Translations under genes and position numbers: made by a program
Assembly: GCA_026014735.1 (NCBI GenBank)
Contig: JAOZHT010000001.1
Location: 1,074,179 to 1,138,178 of the forward strand
Direction of reading: 5' to 3'
Length of the DNA: 64,000 nt
DNA from: Candidatus Bathyarchaeota archaeon
GTDB lineage: Archaea > Thermoproteota > Bathyarchaeia > Bathyarchaeales > Bathycorpusculaceae
Part shown: one piece after another, positions 34,151 through 42,674 of the stretch
Position numbering within the stretch: the stretch's first letter is position 1
How the letters are laid out: the number at the start of each line of letters is the position of its first letter
The notes under the pieces: model-generated
What the model saw: only the letters and a program-made list of their open reading frames with translations
Told to the model about the DNA's origin: nothing
Database searches by the model: none

Positions 34151-34668
34151 AGAACAGTCTTAACCTGCTCGGGGTCAAACTGGACAAGCTTCGCTTTTAA
34201 CTCAACGATTTTAGCTTGGATTTCCGGTCGCCCACAGACCTCTGCGAAAACAAGCATATTCACGAACAGCGAAAAATCCGTGGGCTCCGCGCCTTCGGGA
34301 ATTTCATTGTAGGCGGATAACTGCGCTACCATACGGTTCTGGATGCCCTGGTAGATGTCGAAGGCTTCTTTAAGGTTGGCGTTTTTGGGTTTAAAGTTAA
34401 AGAATTGCTCGGGAGCATAGTATGCGGCGGTGGCGCGGTAATACTTTTTTTCGAGGTTCCCGACTTTTTGGGTTTGGGTATGTTCGATGAGGTTAGCTTT
34501 TTCGAGTTTTTGCATGCGTCGCCAGGTGGTTAGGGTGGGCTGTTTGAGTTGGGCGGCGAGGTCGGTGGCGGCATGTGGGGCTGCGACGAGTTCACGGAGG
34601 ATGGCTTGGTTGAGGGGGTCGGTGACGAGATTTGCGCTTTTGGAGTCAACCATCTTTAGCAGTTTCAT
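34147..34668 (-). CDS. Winged-helix transcriptional regulator (ArsR-like) of the ABC exporter
   Basis: 173 residues. The first 80 form a winged helix: DPLNQAILRELVAAPHAATD, then LAAQLKQPTLTTWRRMQKLE and the wing with NLEKKYYRAT. The remaining 90 are helical, probably for dimerisation or effector binding. It is divergent from the ABC transporter genes at 34748, and a perfect dyad (TGAAA-GCGG-TTTCA) sits 5 bases before its start, so autoregulation and transporter control are likely. Start ATG 34668. Confidence 0.75.
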   Translation of the reverse strand: MKLLKMVDSKSANLVTDPLNQAILRELVAAPHAATDLAAQLKQPTLTTWRRMQKLEKANLIEHTQTQKVGNLEKKYYRATAAYYAPEQFFNFKPKNANLKEAFDIYQGIQNRMVAQLSAYNEIPEGAEPTDFSLFVNMLVFAEVCGRPEIQAKIVELKAKLVQFDPEQVKTVL

Positions 34669-34672
34669 ACAG

Positions 34673-34686
34673 TGAAAGCGGTTTCA
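34673..34686. promoter_or_regulatory. Operator-like dyad in the regulator/ABC intergenic region
   Basis: TGAAA-GCGG-TTTCA, perfect arms, next to the AT-rich TTAAATACTTATT (about 34693-34705) that can act as TATA box in either direction. Confidence 0.5.
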
Positions 34687-34747
34687 TCTAACTTAAATAC
34701 TTATTCTTGTAATCAATAACCAGCCCCCCAAGCGGAGGAAATAAACC

Positions 34748-35677
34748 ATGATAGACACAATCCACCTAACCCGAACATTCGGCAACCTAACCGCCGTAGA
34801 CGACGTCAGCTTCCACGTGGAAAAAGGCGAAGTCTTCGGCTTTCTAGGCCCCAACGGCGCAGGCAAAACCACCACCGTACGCATGCTCTGCTGCCTCATC
34901 GGCAAAACCAGCGGCGACGCCACCATCGGAGGCTACAGCATCGGCAACCCCGACGACTGCCTAAAAATCCGCAAAATCATAGGCTTCCTACCCGAAAACG
35001 TCGGCTTATACGAAAGCTTAAGCGCCTACCGCAACCTTGACTTCTACGGACAACTCTACGAGGTCCCTGAACCTGCCCGTAAAGAAAACATCGAGCGCCT
35101 GCTTAAGGCTCTGGGAATCTGGGAGCGCAGAGACGACGCAGTGGCAGGGTTCAGCAAGGGCATGAAGCAGAAAATCGCCATCGCCCGCGCCCTAATCCAT
35201 GATCCGCAAGTGGTGTTCCTCGATGAACCCACCGCGAACCTTGACCCTGAAGCATCCAAAACCGTCCGAGAATTCGTGCTGCAGCTCAAAGAAGAAAAAC
35301 GCACCATATTCCTCAACACCCACAACCTCGACGAGGCAGAACGCCTCTGCGACCGCATCGCCATCCTTAAAGGCAAACTCGTCGCCGTCGATTCACCTAA
35401 AAACCTTGAGCGCAGCCTCTACAGCCGAAAAACCATCGTGCACCTCACCAGCCTCTCTGATGCAGTGGTTTCAGCGGTGAAGGAGCTTGGTGCTGTTAAG
35501 GCGGTTCGTCAGGGCGATAACAAGTTGATACTGGATATGGATAACCCCGAGCAGGATAACCCTGAAGTCGTTAGGGCTATTGTGTCTGCTGGCGGCAGCG
35601 TGCAGTATGTGACGGAGCTTCGGTCCACGCTTGAGGATGTGTATCTGAAGTTGATTCGGGAGGTTCCAGCGCAATGA
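34748..35677 (+). CDS. ABC exporter ATP-binding protein
   Basis: 309 residues. Walker A GPNGAGKTTT, Q-loop region LPENVGLYESLSAYRNLDFY, signature FSKGMKQKIAIARAL, Walker B VVFLDEPTANLDPE and the switch His in LNTHNLDEAE. The C-terminal extension of some 80 residues is typical of ABC-2/drug-exporter (CcmA-type) subunits. GGAGG lies 9 bases before ATG 34748. The stop overlaps the permease start (ATGA). Substrate unknown. Confidence 0.93.
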   Translation: MIDTIHLTRTFGNLTAVDDVSFHVEKGEVFGFLGPNGAGKTTTVRMLCCLIGKTSGDATIGGYSIGNPDDCLKIRKIIGFLPENVGLYESLSAYRNLDFYGQLYEVPEPARKENIERLLKALGIWERRDDAVAGFSKGMKQKIAIARALIHDPQVVFLDEPTANLDPEASKTVREFVLQLKEEKRTIFLNTHNLDEAERLCDRIAILKGKLVAVDSPKNLERSLYSRKTIVHLTSLSDAVVSAVKELGAVKAVRQGDNKLILDMDNPEQDNPEVVRAIVSAGGSVQYVTELRSTLEDVYLKLIREVPAQ

Positions 35678-36420
35678 GATTCAGCAAAGCATGGATAGTA
35701 ACCAAAAAAGACCTAAGCGTCATTCGGCGAAATAAGTACGTCTTCTACTCGTTGATAGCGATGCCCATAATTTTGGGTGTTGTGTTGCCGCTGATGCTAA
35801 CGCAGGGAGTTAGCGCAGGCGTAAACCAGTTGACCTCTGAAGAGCTAACGCAGACCGTGTACCAAATTGGCAGCCTCTCAGCGATGTACTTCGTGCTCAT
35901 ACCCGCCGTGTTACCCTCCATCATCGCATCCTACAGCATCGTAGGCGAAAAAATCGAGAAAAGCCTCGAGCCGCTGCTGGCAACACCGACCACCGACGGG
36001 GAACTGCTGCTGGGCAAATGCCTTGCCTCGTTTGTTCCCTGCATGGCAGTCACCTACATAGCTATGGCGGTCTTTGTACCCATCGTTGACCTCTGGTCCT
36101 ACAGCATGATAGGCGTCTACCTCTTCCCCAACGTATACTGGGCAATCCTGATGTTTGCCATCACACCACTGGGCTGCATCATGAGTGTCTTAGCCAACGT
36201 CATCGTCTCCAGCAGAGTCAGCGACATACGAGCAGCCCAGCAAATCGGCGGCTTAGTCGTGCTTCCACTGATATTCGTCGTCATCTTCGGCGCCATATTC
36301 TCCGAGGTGACATTGCTGGCGGTAATCGTTGCGGGCGCATTGGCAGCGGCGGATGTGGGCTTGTTCTACCTCAGCAAAGCCGTCTTCCAACGCGAAGAAA
36401 TCCTGACTAAATGGAAGTAG
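35674..36420 (+). CDS. ABC-2 type exporter permease
   Basis: 248 residues with about six membrane helices. The first follows the KDLSVIRRNKYVFYSLIAMP start typical of ABC-2 permeases; then ILIPAVLPSIIASYSIVGEK and the EKSLEPLLATPTTDGELLLG coupling helix. It overlaps the ATPase gene by 4 bases, so the two form one exporter. The tail ends FQREEILTKWK in the cytosol. Confidence 0.88.
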   Translation: MRFSKAWIVTKKDLSVIRRNKYVFYSLIAMPIILGVVLPLMLTQGVSAGVNQLTSEELTQTVYQIGSLSAMYFVLIPAVLPSIIASYSIVGEKIEKSLEPLLATPTTDGELLLGKCLASFVPCMAVTYIAMAVFVPIVDLWSYSMIGVYLFPNVYWAILMFAITPLGCIMSVLANVIVSSRVSDIRAAQQIGGLVVLPLIFVVIFGAIFSEVTLLAVIVAGALAAADVGLFYLSKAVFQREEILTKWK

Positions 36421-36463
36421 CTAGCCTATTAAGGCAAGCCTCCTTTTTCTTTTTTGATAACCC

Positions 36464-36613
36464 ATGAGTAATTCTCAACCCGTAAGATGCCAAAAATGCG
36501 GAAACCCCGTAGGCTACATAACCGTGCTAACTGAGGGCTTAATGGGTATTCAGCAGCCGCTGGGCAACGTCAAAGTAGTAGCTATCTGCATGGAGTGTCA
36601 CCGAAAACAATAA
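36464..36613 (+). CDS. 49-residue zinc-ribbon protein
   Basis: ATG 36464 to TAA 36613. CQKCGNPVGY and, about 32 residues later, CMECHRKQ provide four cysteines. No Shine-Dalgarno site is obvious; a T-rich stretch lies upstream. It sits between the ABC permease and the P-type ATPase. Function unknown, but the paired CxxC is a strong sign of a real gene. Confidence 0.6.
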   Translation: MSNSQPVRCQKCGNPVGYITVLTEGLMGIQQPLGNVKVVAICMECHRKQ

Positions 36614-36643
36614 ACCACGCAGGCAGGGCAGTTCCTTTAGTCT

Positions 36644-36702
36644 TTGCAGGCAACACGAGGTGTGGGGCTGGAAAACCCCCTTTAAGGGCAACGTGTATTA
36701 CT
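36644..36702 (+). promoter_or_regulatory. Hairpin-rich leader before the P-type ATPase
   Basis: Within the 110 bases upstream of the ATPase are TTGCAGGCAACAC (shared with the gpmI leader), ACAC-GAG-GTGT, a GGGG/CCCC hairpin with loop CTGGAAAA, and CCCTTTAAGGG. A cation-sensing leader is a thought; none of the known Mg riboswitch signatures was recognised. Confidence 0.3.
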
Positions 36703-36724
36703 GCGGGCTTCAGGCGGCGGGTTT

Positions 36725-39700
36725 ATGGCAAAAAATAACCAAAACGGCAACACCTACGCAGACGGCACATCAGTTGCCAACGTGAAGCCAGCGGTAAGCA
36801 GCGAAGAAATAGTCTGCCTCCCCGTCGAGGAACTCTTCAGCCGCCTAGAAAGCACGCCGCAGGGACTCAGCGCCCAGGAAGCCGCTGAACGGCTCGAATA
36901 CTACGGCCCAAATGAGCTTGCCCGCCAACGCAAACACTCAGCCATCAAAGAGTTCCTGCTGCACTTCAAAAGCCCCCTTGTTATTATACTTCTAATCGCA
37001 GGCGTCATCTCGGGTTTCCTGCAGGAATACGCCAACGCAGCCATCATCTTAACCATAATTTTCATCAGCGTTATCCTCGATTACTACCAGGAGAGCAAAG
37101 CTGAGAAAGCCGCTGAACTCCTCAAGCAGAAAGTTACCTCAACCGCCACGGTGCTCCGCGACGGCATTCGACAAGAAATAAAGTTGCCTGAAATCGTGCC
37201 CGGCGACGTGATTTTCCTCTCAGCAGGCGACATCGCCCCCGCCGACGCCCGAGTCATAGCGGCCAAAGACTTATTCATCAACCAATCGGCCCTAACAGGC
37301 GAATCCTTCCCGGTGGAGAAAACCAGCGCGCCCATAAAAGCCAAAACAGGCTCCACGGTGGATTGGCTCAACTACTGCTTTATGGGGACATCGGTGGTAA
37401 GCGGCACCGCATCCGCCGTGGTCGCTAAAACTGGCGGCGCCACTGAATACGGCAAAATCGCCCGGAAACTCATCGAGAAATCGCCGGAAACCGAGTTTGA
37501 GCGGGGCATCAGGAGCTTTGGTTTCCTCATCATGCAGGTTACTTTTCTGTTGGTTATCTTTGTTTTCCTAATAATTTCGCTTCGCAACCCCACTGAGACA
37601 GGGGTGGTGCAGGCGCTGCTCTTCGCGGTTGCCCTAGCCGTGGGGTTAACGCCTGAGTTGCTGCCCATGATCATAACCATCAACCTGTCCCGCGGCGCCA
37701 TGGCGATGTCCAAGAAGGGCGTCATCGTCAAGCGCCTCTCAGCCATCGAGAACTTCGGCAGCATGAACGTGCTCTGCACCGACAAAACCGGCACCCTCAC
37801 CGAAAACCGCATCAAACTCATCTTAAACGTAAACATCGACGGTGAAGAAGACGAAAAAGTCTTCCTGCAATCCTTCCTCAACAGCAACTTCCAAACCGGC
37901 CTACGCAGCCCACTTGACGAAGCAATCCTTAAGCATAAAGAAGTCGACGTCAGCAAATACCAGAAAGTCGACGAGGTGCCCTTCGATTTCATCCGCCGCC
38001 GAGTCTCCGTGGTCGTTGAACGCGAGGGACTACGCTTCTTCATCGCCAAGGGGGCCCCCGAAGAAATCCTTAGGGTCTGCTCCTACTACGAACTTGGCAG
38101 CGTCATCGCCGACATGAATGATGAAACCCGCGTAAAAATCGAGCAGAAATACCAGCAGTACAGCAGCGAGGGACTGCGGGTGCTGGGCGTCGCGTATAAG
38201 CGGCTTAAAGAGGACAAAGCCGTCTACTCCATCAACGACGAAAACGAAATGGTCTTTTTGGGGTTTGTCGCGTTTCTTGATCCACCTAAAGAAACCGCTA
38301 AGCAATCCATCGCGTTGCTCAGCAAGGCAGGGATAGAACTTAAAATCTTAACCGGCGACAACGAGCTTGTCACACGCAAAGTCTGCGATGAACTGGGCTT
38401 TGAAGTTAAAGGTGTCGCCTTAGGCAACGACATAGCCAACGTAACCGACGAGGCGTTGATGGCGATTGTGGAGGAAGCCAACATCTTCTGCCGCGTCAAC
38501 CCCGTTCAGAAAGACCGCATCATCACGCTTCTCAAGAAAAACGGCCACGTAGTCGGCTACATGGGCGACGGCATCAACGATGCGCCCTCATTAAAAACAA
38601 GCGATGTCGGCGTCTCCGTGGATAACGCCGTGGATGTTGCCCGGGAATCCGCTGACATTATCCTCTCCAGAAACGACCTCACTGTCCTTGCAGAGGGTGT
38701 TTTGGAGGGACGAAAAACCTTCGGCAACACCATGAAGTACATTATGATCGGCGTCAGCTCTAACTTCGGCAACATGTTCAGCGTCGCCATCGCCGCCGTG
38801 TTTTTGCCCTTCTTACCTATGCTCCCAGTGCAGATTCTACTAAACAACCTGCTCTACGATTTCTCCCAATCCACCATAACCACCGATAAGGTAGATGACG
38901 AATACGTCGAGCGCCCCAAACGATGGGACATCACCTTCATTCGAAGATTCATGGTGTCGCTGGGACCTGTTAGTTCACTGTTTGATTTCATAACCTTCTT
39001 CACCATGCTCTTCGTATTCATACCCATAATACCCGCCGCTACATTGCTAAGCAACCCAGATTACCCAGTGCAACTATTCCAGACGGCCTGGTTCATAGAA
39101 TCCTTAGTCTCACAGATCCTGGTGGTTTTTGTCGTACGAACCAGGCGCCAACCCTTCTGGAAGAGCAAACCCAGCAAATACCTGGTAAGCAGCAGCATAG
39201 CCATCAGCGCCTTTGCCTTAATAGTGCCATTCACGCCCTTGGGCGAAATATTTGGGTTCGTAGCGCCGCCATTAACATTCTACCTGGCATTGGCTCTGCT
39301 GCTGGGAGCTTACTTGCTGGTAGCCGAAGGGGTAAAAGCCTGGTTCTACAAGCGCAACGCCTTCCGCCAAGAGCAGGTGCTAGTACCCAAACGCGCCTTC
39401 TACGTAACGCGGACCGCCAAACTCATGCAGGACACGATCGCAGCCATAAGCCTACGCGGTGAAGACGAATTCTCCATCGACTCGCTGATAGAGGACTTAA
39501 ACAGCGCGCTTGCTTACCCCGTCAACAAGAATCAGCTGGGTCGAAACATCCAGTATCTGCGCCGCTCTAACTTGATTAGCGTGGACTGGAAGACACGTAC
39601 CCTCAAGCGGGAAGACGCCTTAGTTGACTACGTAAAAAGCAGCATAATCGAGGGCCCGCTTTGGCCCAGCATCAGCGATGAATGGAGAAAAATCAATCAG

Positions 39701-39763
39701 ATACTGCTCAGCAAACACGGCACCGTGAATCCTCAATATCAGGACCTGCTCCCTAAACAGTAA
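36725..39763 (+). CDS. P-type cation ATPase (Mg2+/Ca2+-transporter-like) with extra C-terminal domain
   Basis: 1012 residues. The P-type core is complete: the TGES loop (ALTGESFPVEK), the PELLP membrane motif (GLTPELLPMII), phosphorylated Asp353 in CTDKTGTLTE, KGAPEEIL, and the hinge MGDGINDAPS. LTPELLPMI and NLSRGAMAM resemble the MgtA (P3B) group. After the last helix an extra cytosolic region of about 135 residues follows, with a winged-helix-like stretch (IDSLIEDLNSALAYPVNKNQ ... YLRRSNLISVDWKTRTLK). E. coli-type MgtA lacks it. ATG 36725; no neighbours in an operon. Confidence 0.9.
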   Translation: MAKNNQNGNTYADGTSVANVKPAVSSEEIVCLPVEELFSRLESTPQGLSAQEAAERLEYYGPNELARQRKHSAIKEFLLHFKSPLVIILLIAGVISGFLQEYANAAIILTIIFISVILDYYQESKAEKAAELLKQKVTSTATVLRDGIRQEIKLPEIVPGDVIFLSAGDIAPADARVIAAKDLFINQSALTGESFPVEKTSAPIKAKTGSTVDWLNYCFMGTSVVSGTASAVVAKTGGATEYGKIARKLIEKSPETEFERGIRSFGFLIMQVTFLLVIFVFLIISLRNPTETGVVQALLFAVALAVGLTPELLPMIITINLSRGAMAMSKKGVIVKRLSAIENFGSMNVLCTDKTGTLTENRIKLILNVNIDGEEDEKVFLQSFLNSNFQTGLRSPLDEAILKHKEVDVSKYQKVDEVPFDFIRRRVSVVVEREGLRFFIAKGAPEEILRVCSYYELGSVIADMNDETRVKIEQKYQQYSSEGLRVLGVAYKRLKEDKAVYSINDENEMVFLGFVAFLDPPKETAKQSIALLSKAGIELKILTGDNELVTRKVCDELGFEVKGVALGNDIANVTDEALMAIVEEANIFCRVNPVQKDRIITLLKKNGHVVGYMGDGINDAPSLKTSDVGVSVDNAVDVARESADIILSRNDLTVLAEGVLEGRKTFGNTMKYIMIGVSSNFGNMFSVAIAAVFLPFLPMLPVQILLNNLLYDFSQSTITTDKVDDEYVERPKRWDITFIRRFMVSLGPVSSLFDFITFFTMLFVFIPIIPAATLLSNPDYPVQLFQTAWFIESLVSQILVVFVVRTRRQPFWKSKPSKYLVSSSIAISAFALIVPFTPLGEIFGFVAPPLTFYLALALLLGAYLLVAEGVKAWFYKRNAFRQEQVLVPKRAFYVTRTAKLMQDTIAAISLRGEDEFSIDSLIEDLNSALAYPVNKNQLGRNIQYLRRSNLISVDWKTRTLKREDALVDYVKSSIIEGPLWPSISDEWRKINQILLSKHGTVNPQYQDLLPKQ

Positions 39764-39786
39764 CCCACCCGTCTTGGCTGTTGAGT

Positions 39787-39829
39787 TTGTCAAGTAGGCA
39801 TGGAAAATTTTGCGAAGCCACCTTGACAA
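39787..39829 (+). terminator. Stem-loop after the P-type ATPase gene
   Basis: TTGTCAAG (39787-39794) pairs with CTTGACAA (39822-39829) and two further G-C pairs inside, 24 bases past the stop codon. It may be a terminator or 3' stabiliser; no long U run follows. Confidence 0.4.
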
Positions 39830-39972
39830 GACATTAGCCCTTGCCTGGCGGAGGCATTTTTCTTTCGTCTGCCCCTCTAACTTTGCCAAATGTGGTTCTC
39901 AATCAGGCAAATCAGCGTTCACAAAAACCGTTAATTTACAAGAAAACATAGGGCAAGCAAGAGGGCAAACGG

Positions 39973-40314
39973 ATGGAGAATATCTGTTGGAACTGCAAAC
40001 ACAACACCTTGAAATTGAAGATTCTCGTGCCGCCTGACCAAACCATCAAAGAGCATGTGCATCAAACAGGCAACATGCAAGCAAACATTATTGCGTTAAT
40101 TAAAGAAGAGCCAGAGAGGTACACTGTCTGGTATCGGATAGGCGACGCAGTTAAACTTATGACTTTTAGGATGCTGCATGTCTGTAAACTTAAAGTTGAC
40201 CCCACAGAAAAAGCAGCCTGCAGCTGCCATGCAAAAAAGCAGGAAATCAACCGCATAAGCAACATTATCTACCATAAGGTGCCGCTGCCAGCGGAAGCTG
40301 AACTGATACATTAG
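39973..40314 (+). CDS. Hypothetical protein with Cys pairs
   Basis: 113 residues. Cysteines occur as CWNCKH at the start and ACSCHAKK near residue 78, enough for one zinc site. GAGGG 8 bases before ATG 39973 supports the start. Between the cysteines is a mixed alpha/beta stretch (PERYTVWYRIGDAVKLMTFR). No family recognised, and no operon partner. Confidence 0.65.
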   Translation: MENICWNCKHNTLKLKILVPPDQTIKEHVHQTGNMQANIIALIKEEPERYTVWYRIGDAVKLMTFRMLHVCKLKVDPTEKAACSCHAKKQEINRISNIIYHKVPLPAEAELIH

Positions 40315-40375
40315 CACAGCTGAAGATTTGGAGGAAACCGTGGTTGATGGACAAGACAGCTTGTGAAATCAGCAC

Positions 40376-40696
40376 TCAGCTTGGACTAGCAGCGAGTTCG
40401 TAGAGTTGCTCTCGGGTTAAGCCTAAACCGGGTTTAGCATCGAGTCTTTTCTGCACTTTTCCTTTTTTGAAAAGCAGCACGGTGGGGTAGTATTCGATGC
40501 CGTATTTATCGCATAGATCTGAGCGGTAGTCAATCATGACTTCGACGCATTCATCAGGGTTTGCTTTGGAGTACTCCTCAAAAACGGGTAGGAACCGCTG
40601 GGAATGGGGACACCAAGAGGCATAAAAAAGCACATATGCCCGCTCTTTACTGTTCCACTGCCGCTCTACGTCGCCGTCGTCTTCTTTTTGGTTCAT
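40376..40696 (-). CDS. Thioredoxin-like protein with CPHS active site
   Basis: 106 residues of the thioredoxin fold: VLFYASWCPHSQRFLPVFEE, a cis-Pro in GIEYYPTVLLFKKGK. The second active-site Cys is Ser (CPHS), so it cannot close the usual disulfide. It could act as a monothiol reductase, a binder, or on mixed disulfides. It overlaps the upstream CDGSH gene by 4 bases (ATGA), so the two are co-translated and probably work on the same redox process. Confidence 0.85.
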   Translation of the reverse strand: MNQKEDDGDVERQWNSKERAYVLFYASWCPHSQRFLPVFEEYSKANPDECVEVMIDYRSDLCDKYGIEYYPTVLLFKKGKVQKRLDAKPGLGLTREQLYELAASPS

Positions 40697-41370
40697 CGTT
40701 TCACCTCTTGGTACTCTTCGGGGTAGTGGCTGCTGTCACAGAAGGGCTTGTTTTGTGATTTGCCACAGCGACAAAGCGTCACCCGATTGCGGATATGGTA
40801 GGCTTTGCCGCCGGCGGAATAAACTGGGACGCCGCCCCTGACCCACAGCGGACCTAAAACGCCGACAGCGGGGTCAAGGATGACGCCGATGGATTTCTCA
40901 AGCTGCGGTTCAACTGTCACGCCCGTTTCCTTGTCGACCAGGACAAGGCGACCTGAAGGGCAGTCGCATTCGTTTCGGATGCTGTTTGCTTTGGTTTGGG
41001 GGTCGTCGGATTTGGCGATTTCATCCCAGATGTCGCCGCCCCGGTGGCAGAACCGAGCGGAGGCACATAGACCCTCAGCGTCATCAAGATGCAGATTTGG
41101 ACCATCGATGGACTTTGCCATATCCAAGAAGGGCAAGTCGGGGCTGGTTTCGGTTCCGTCGAAGCCGGTTTTTGCGTGTGTACCGTCACAGAAGGGCTTG
41201 TTTTTGCTTTGGCCGCAGCGGCACAGCAGATACGTTTGGGTCGCAGAAAATTTTTTTCCAACCACCCATTCTGAGGGGATGTTTCCTTGGCCGCATTTGA
41301 TTATCATCTCGTAGAGTGGTATGTTTCCGCTGACAAGGTAGGGACCGTTTCTGGTGACTGTTATTTTCAT
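40693..41370 (-). CDS. Double CDGSH iron-sulfur protein
   Basis: About 225 residues from ATG 41370. Two CDGSH-type [2Fe-2S] motifs are complete: CRCGQSKNKPFCDGTH near residue 50 and CRCGKSQNKPFCDSSH near the end. Between them lies a Cys/His segment (GLCASARFCHRGGD and NECDCPSGRL) of the mitoNEET-associated 'Mjelkwall' type that may bind another cluster. Such proteins handle Fe-S clusters or electrons. The frame is open further upstream to 41475, but MKITVTRNGPYLV is a natural beginning. GGGAGG lies 13 bases ahead. Confidence 0.88.
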   Translation of the reverse strand: MKITVTRNGPYLVSGNIPLYEMIIKCGQGNIPSEWVVGKKFSATQTYLLCRCGQSKNKPFCDGTHAKTGFDGTETSPDLPFLDMAKSIDGPNLHLDDAEGLCASARFCHRGGDIWDEIAKSDDPQTKANSIRNECDCPSGRLVLVDKETGVTVEPQLEKSIGVILDPAVGVLGPLWVRGGVPVYSAGGKAYHIRNRVTLCRCGKSQNKPFCDSSHYPEEYQEVKR

Positions 41371-41545
41371 TGCTTGATTGTTGCCTCCCAAAAAATGCAC
41401 TTCCATTCTTCGCTCGAATATTCTGTTTCTAATGAGTGAGTGGAGATTTATTAAGTTCTGCTGTGAACAAAACAAAATGTAGTTGCAGCTACAGAGTTAC
41501 AGCTATTAAACCCAATCCACCACCATACTACGGAGGATAAATAAC

Positions 41546-41782
41546 GTGGATGAAATGAAGAATTTTTCAGTCAGCGAGCTTAAGGAGTTCAACGGAAAAA
41601 ACGGTAAACCCGCCTACGTCGGCTACAAGGGCAAAGTCTATGATGTATCAGATTCGTCCCAGTGGGGCGAAGGCGAGCATCTGGGACACATGGCCGGCGA
41701 AGACTTAACCGAAATGATGGATATGGCCCCGCATAGCGAAGAAGTTATGGAACGCATGAAAGCTGTGGGTACATTAACCTAA
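41546..41782 (+). CDS. Small cytochrome b5-like heme-binding domain protein
   Basis: 78 residues: FSVSELKEFNGKNGKPAYVG, then GKVYDVSDSSQW and EHLGHMAGEDLTEMMDMAPH. The His of EHLGH and that of APHSEE fit the heme-ligand positions of the short prokaryotic b5-like family. It carries no membrane anchor. GGAGGAT lies 7-8 bases before GTG 41546. Likely a soluble electron carrier; divergent from the CDGSH operon. Confidence 0.85.
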   Translation: MDEMKNFSVSELKEFNGKNGKPAYVGYKGKVYDVSDSSQWGEGEHLGHMAGEDLTEMMDMAPHSEEVMERMKAVGTLT

Positions 41783-41847
41783 CGCAGGGTTCCCGCTGGC
41801 AAAACTAAATTAGTGAAGATGCCTCATCTAGATAGAGGTGATTTTTG

Positions 41848-42597
41848 ATGTTTGATTTAAGCGGTAAAGTCGCCTTAGTCACCGGCGCCGGACGCGGCAT
41901 AGGAAAAGAGATCGCCCTTGCCCTCGCGCGGTCAGGAGCAGACGTTGCCGTATCGGATATTGCAGATGCAGTTTTTGAAACCGCCAAAGAAATCCAAGCT
42001 AAATGCGCAAACGTAAATGCCTTCGCCGCAAAATGTGACGTATCCAACTTTGCCCAAGCAGAAACCGCCAAAAACCAGCTGCTATCAAAGCTCGGCAGAG
42101 TAGACTTACTCATCAACAACGCAGGCATCTACCCCCAGAAGCCCTTTGTGGAGATGACTCAGGAAGACTGGGATAAAGTCATTCAGGTGAACCTCAACGG
42201 CGTCTTTCACTGCACCAAAGTGTTTCTGCCCGGGATGGTTGAGCGCAAATACGGCAAAATCGTGAATCTCTCCTCGATATCGGGTCCAGTGGTGGCTTTT
42301 CCCAACCTAGTCCATTACTCCGCCAGCAAAGGAGCCATATCCGGCTTCACCCGGGCATTGGCTCTTGAGATGGCAGGGCATGGCATAAACGTGAATGCGG
42401 TGGCGCCTGGTCCCATAGACGTTGGCGGCGCGGAAGCCAACCAGTCCATGTATGAGCAGGTGATAAGGGCAATTCCGATGGGGCACATGGGCAAACCCTC
42501 TGATGTAGCGGCGCTGGTGCTGTTTCTGGTAAGCGACGAAGCAAATTTCATCACTGGACAAACCATCGTGACCGACGGCGGCTACACCCTCCAGTAG
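41848..42597 (+). CDS. Short-chain dehydrogenase/reductase (FabG-like)
   Basis: 249 residues. Cofactor motif VTGAGRGIGKEIA, NNAG-type INNAGIYPQKPF, catalytic Ser in LSSISGPVV, and Tyr/Lys in HYSASKGAISG. It ends in TDGGYTLQ as in 3-oxoacyl-ACP reductases. Archaea lack a bacterial fatty-acid synthase, so the substrate is probably another keto/hydroxy compound. ATG 41848 follows GAGGTGAT by 5 bases. Confidence 0.92.
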   Translation: MFDLSGKVALVTGAGRGIGKEIALALARSGADVAVSDIADAVFETAKEIQAKCANVNAFAAKCDVSNFAQAETAKNQLLSKLGRVDLLINNAGIYPQKPFVEMTQEDWDKVIQVNLNGVFHCTKVFLPGMVERKYGKIVNLSSISGPVVAFPNLVHYSASKGAISGFTRALALEMAGHGINVNAVAPGPIDVGGAEANQSMYEQVIRAIPMGHMGKPSDVAALVLFLVSDEANFITGQTIVTDGGYTLQ

Positions 42598-42674
42598 ATG
42601 CATATTGCAGTCTTTGCACAGTCACATAGGTTAATTAGCGAAGGGAAGTTTCGCCAATAAGTAGGTGACTTGTT

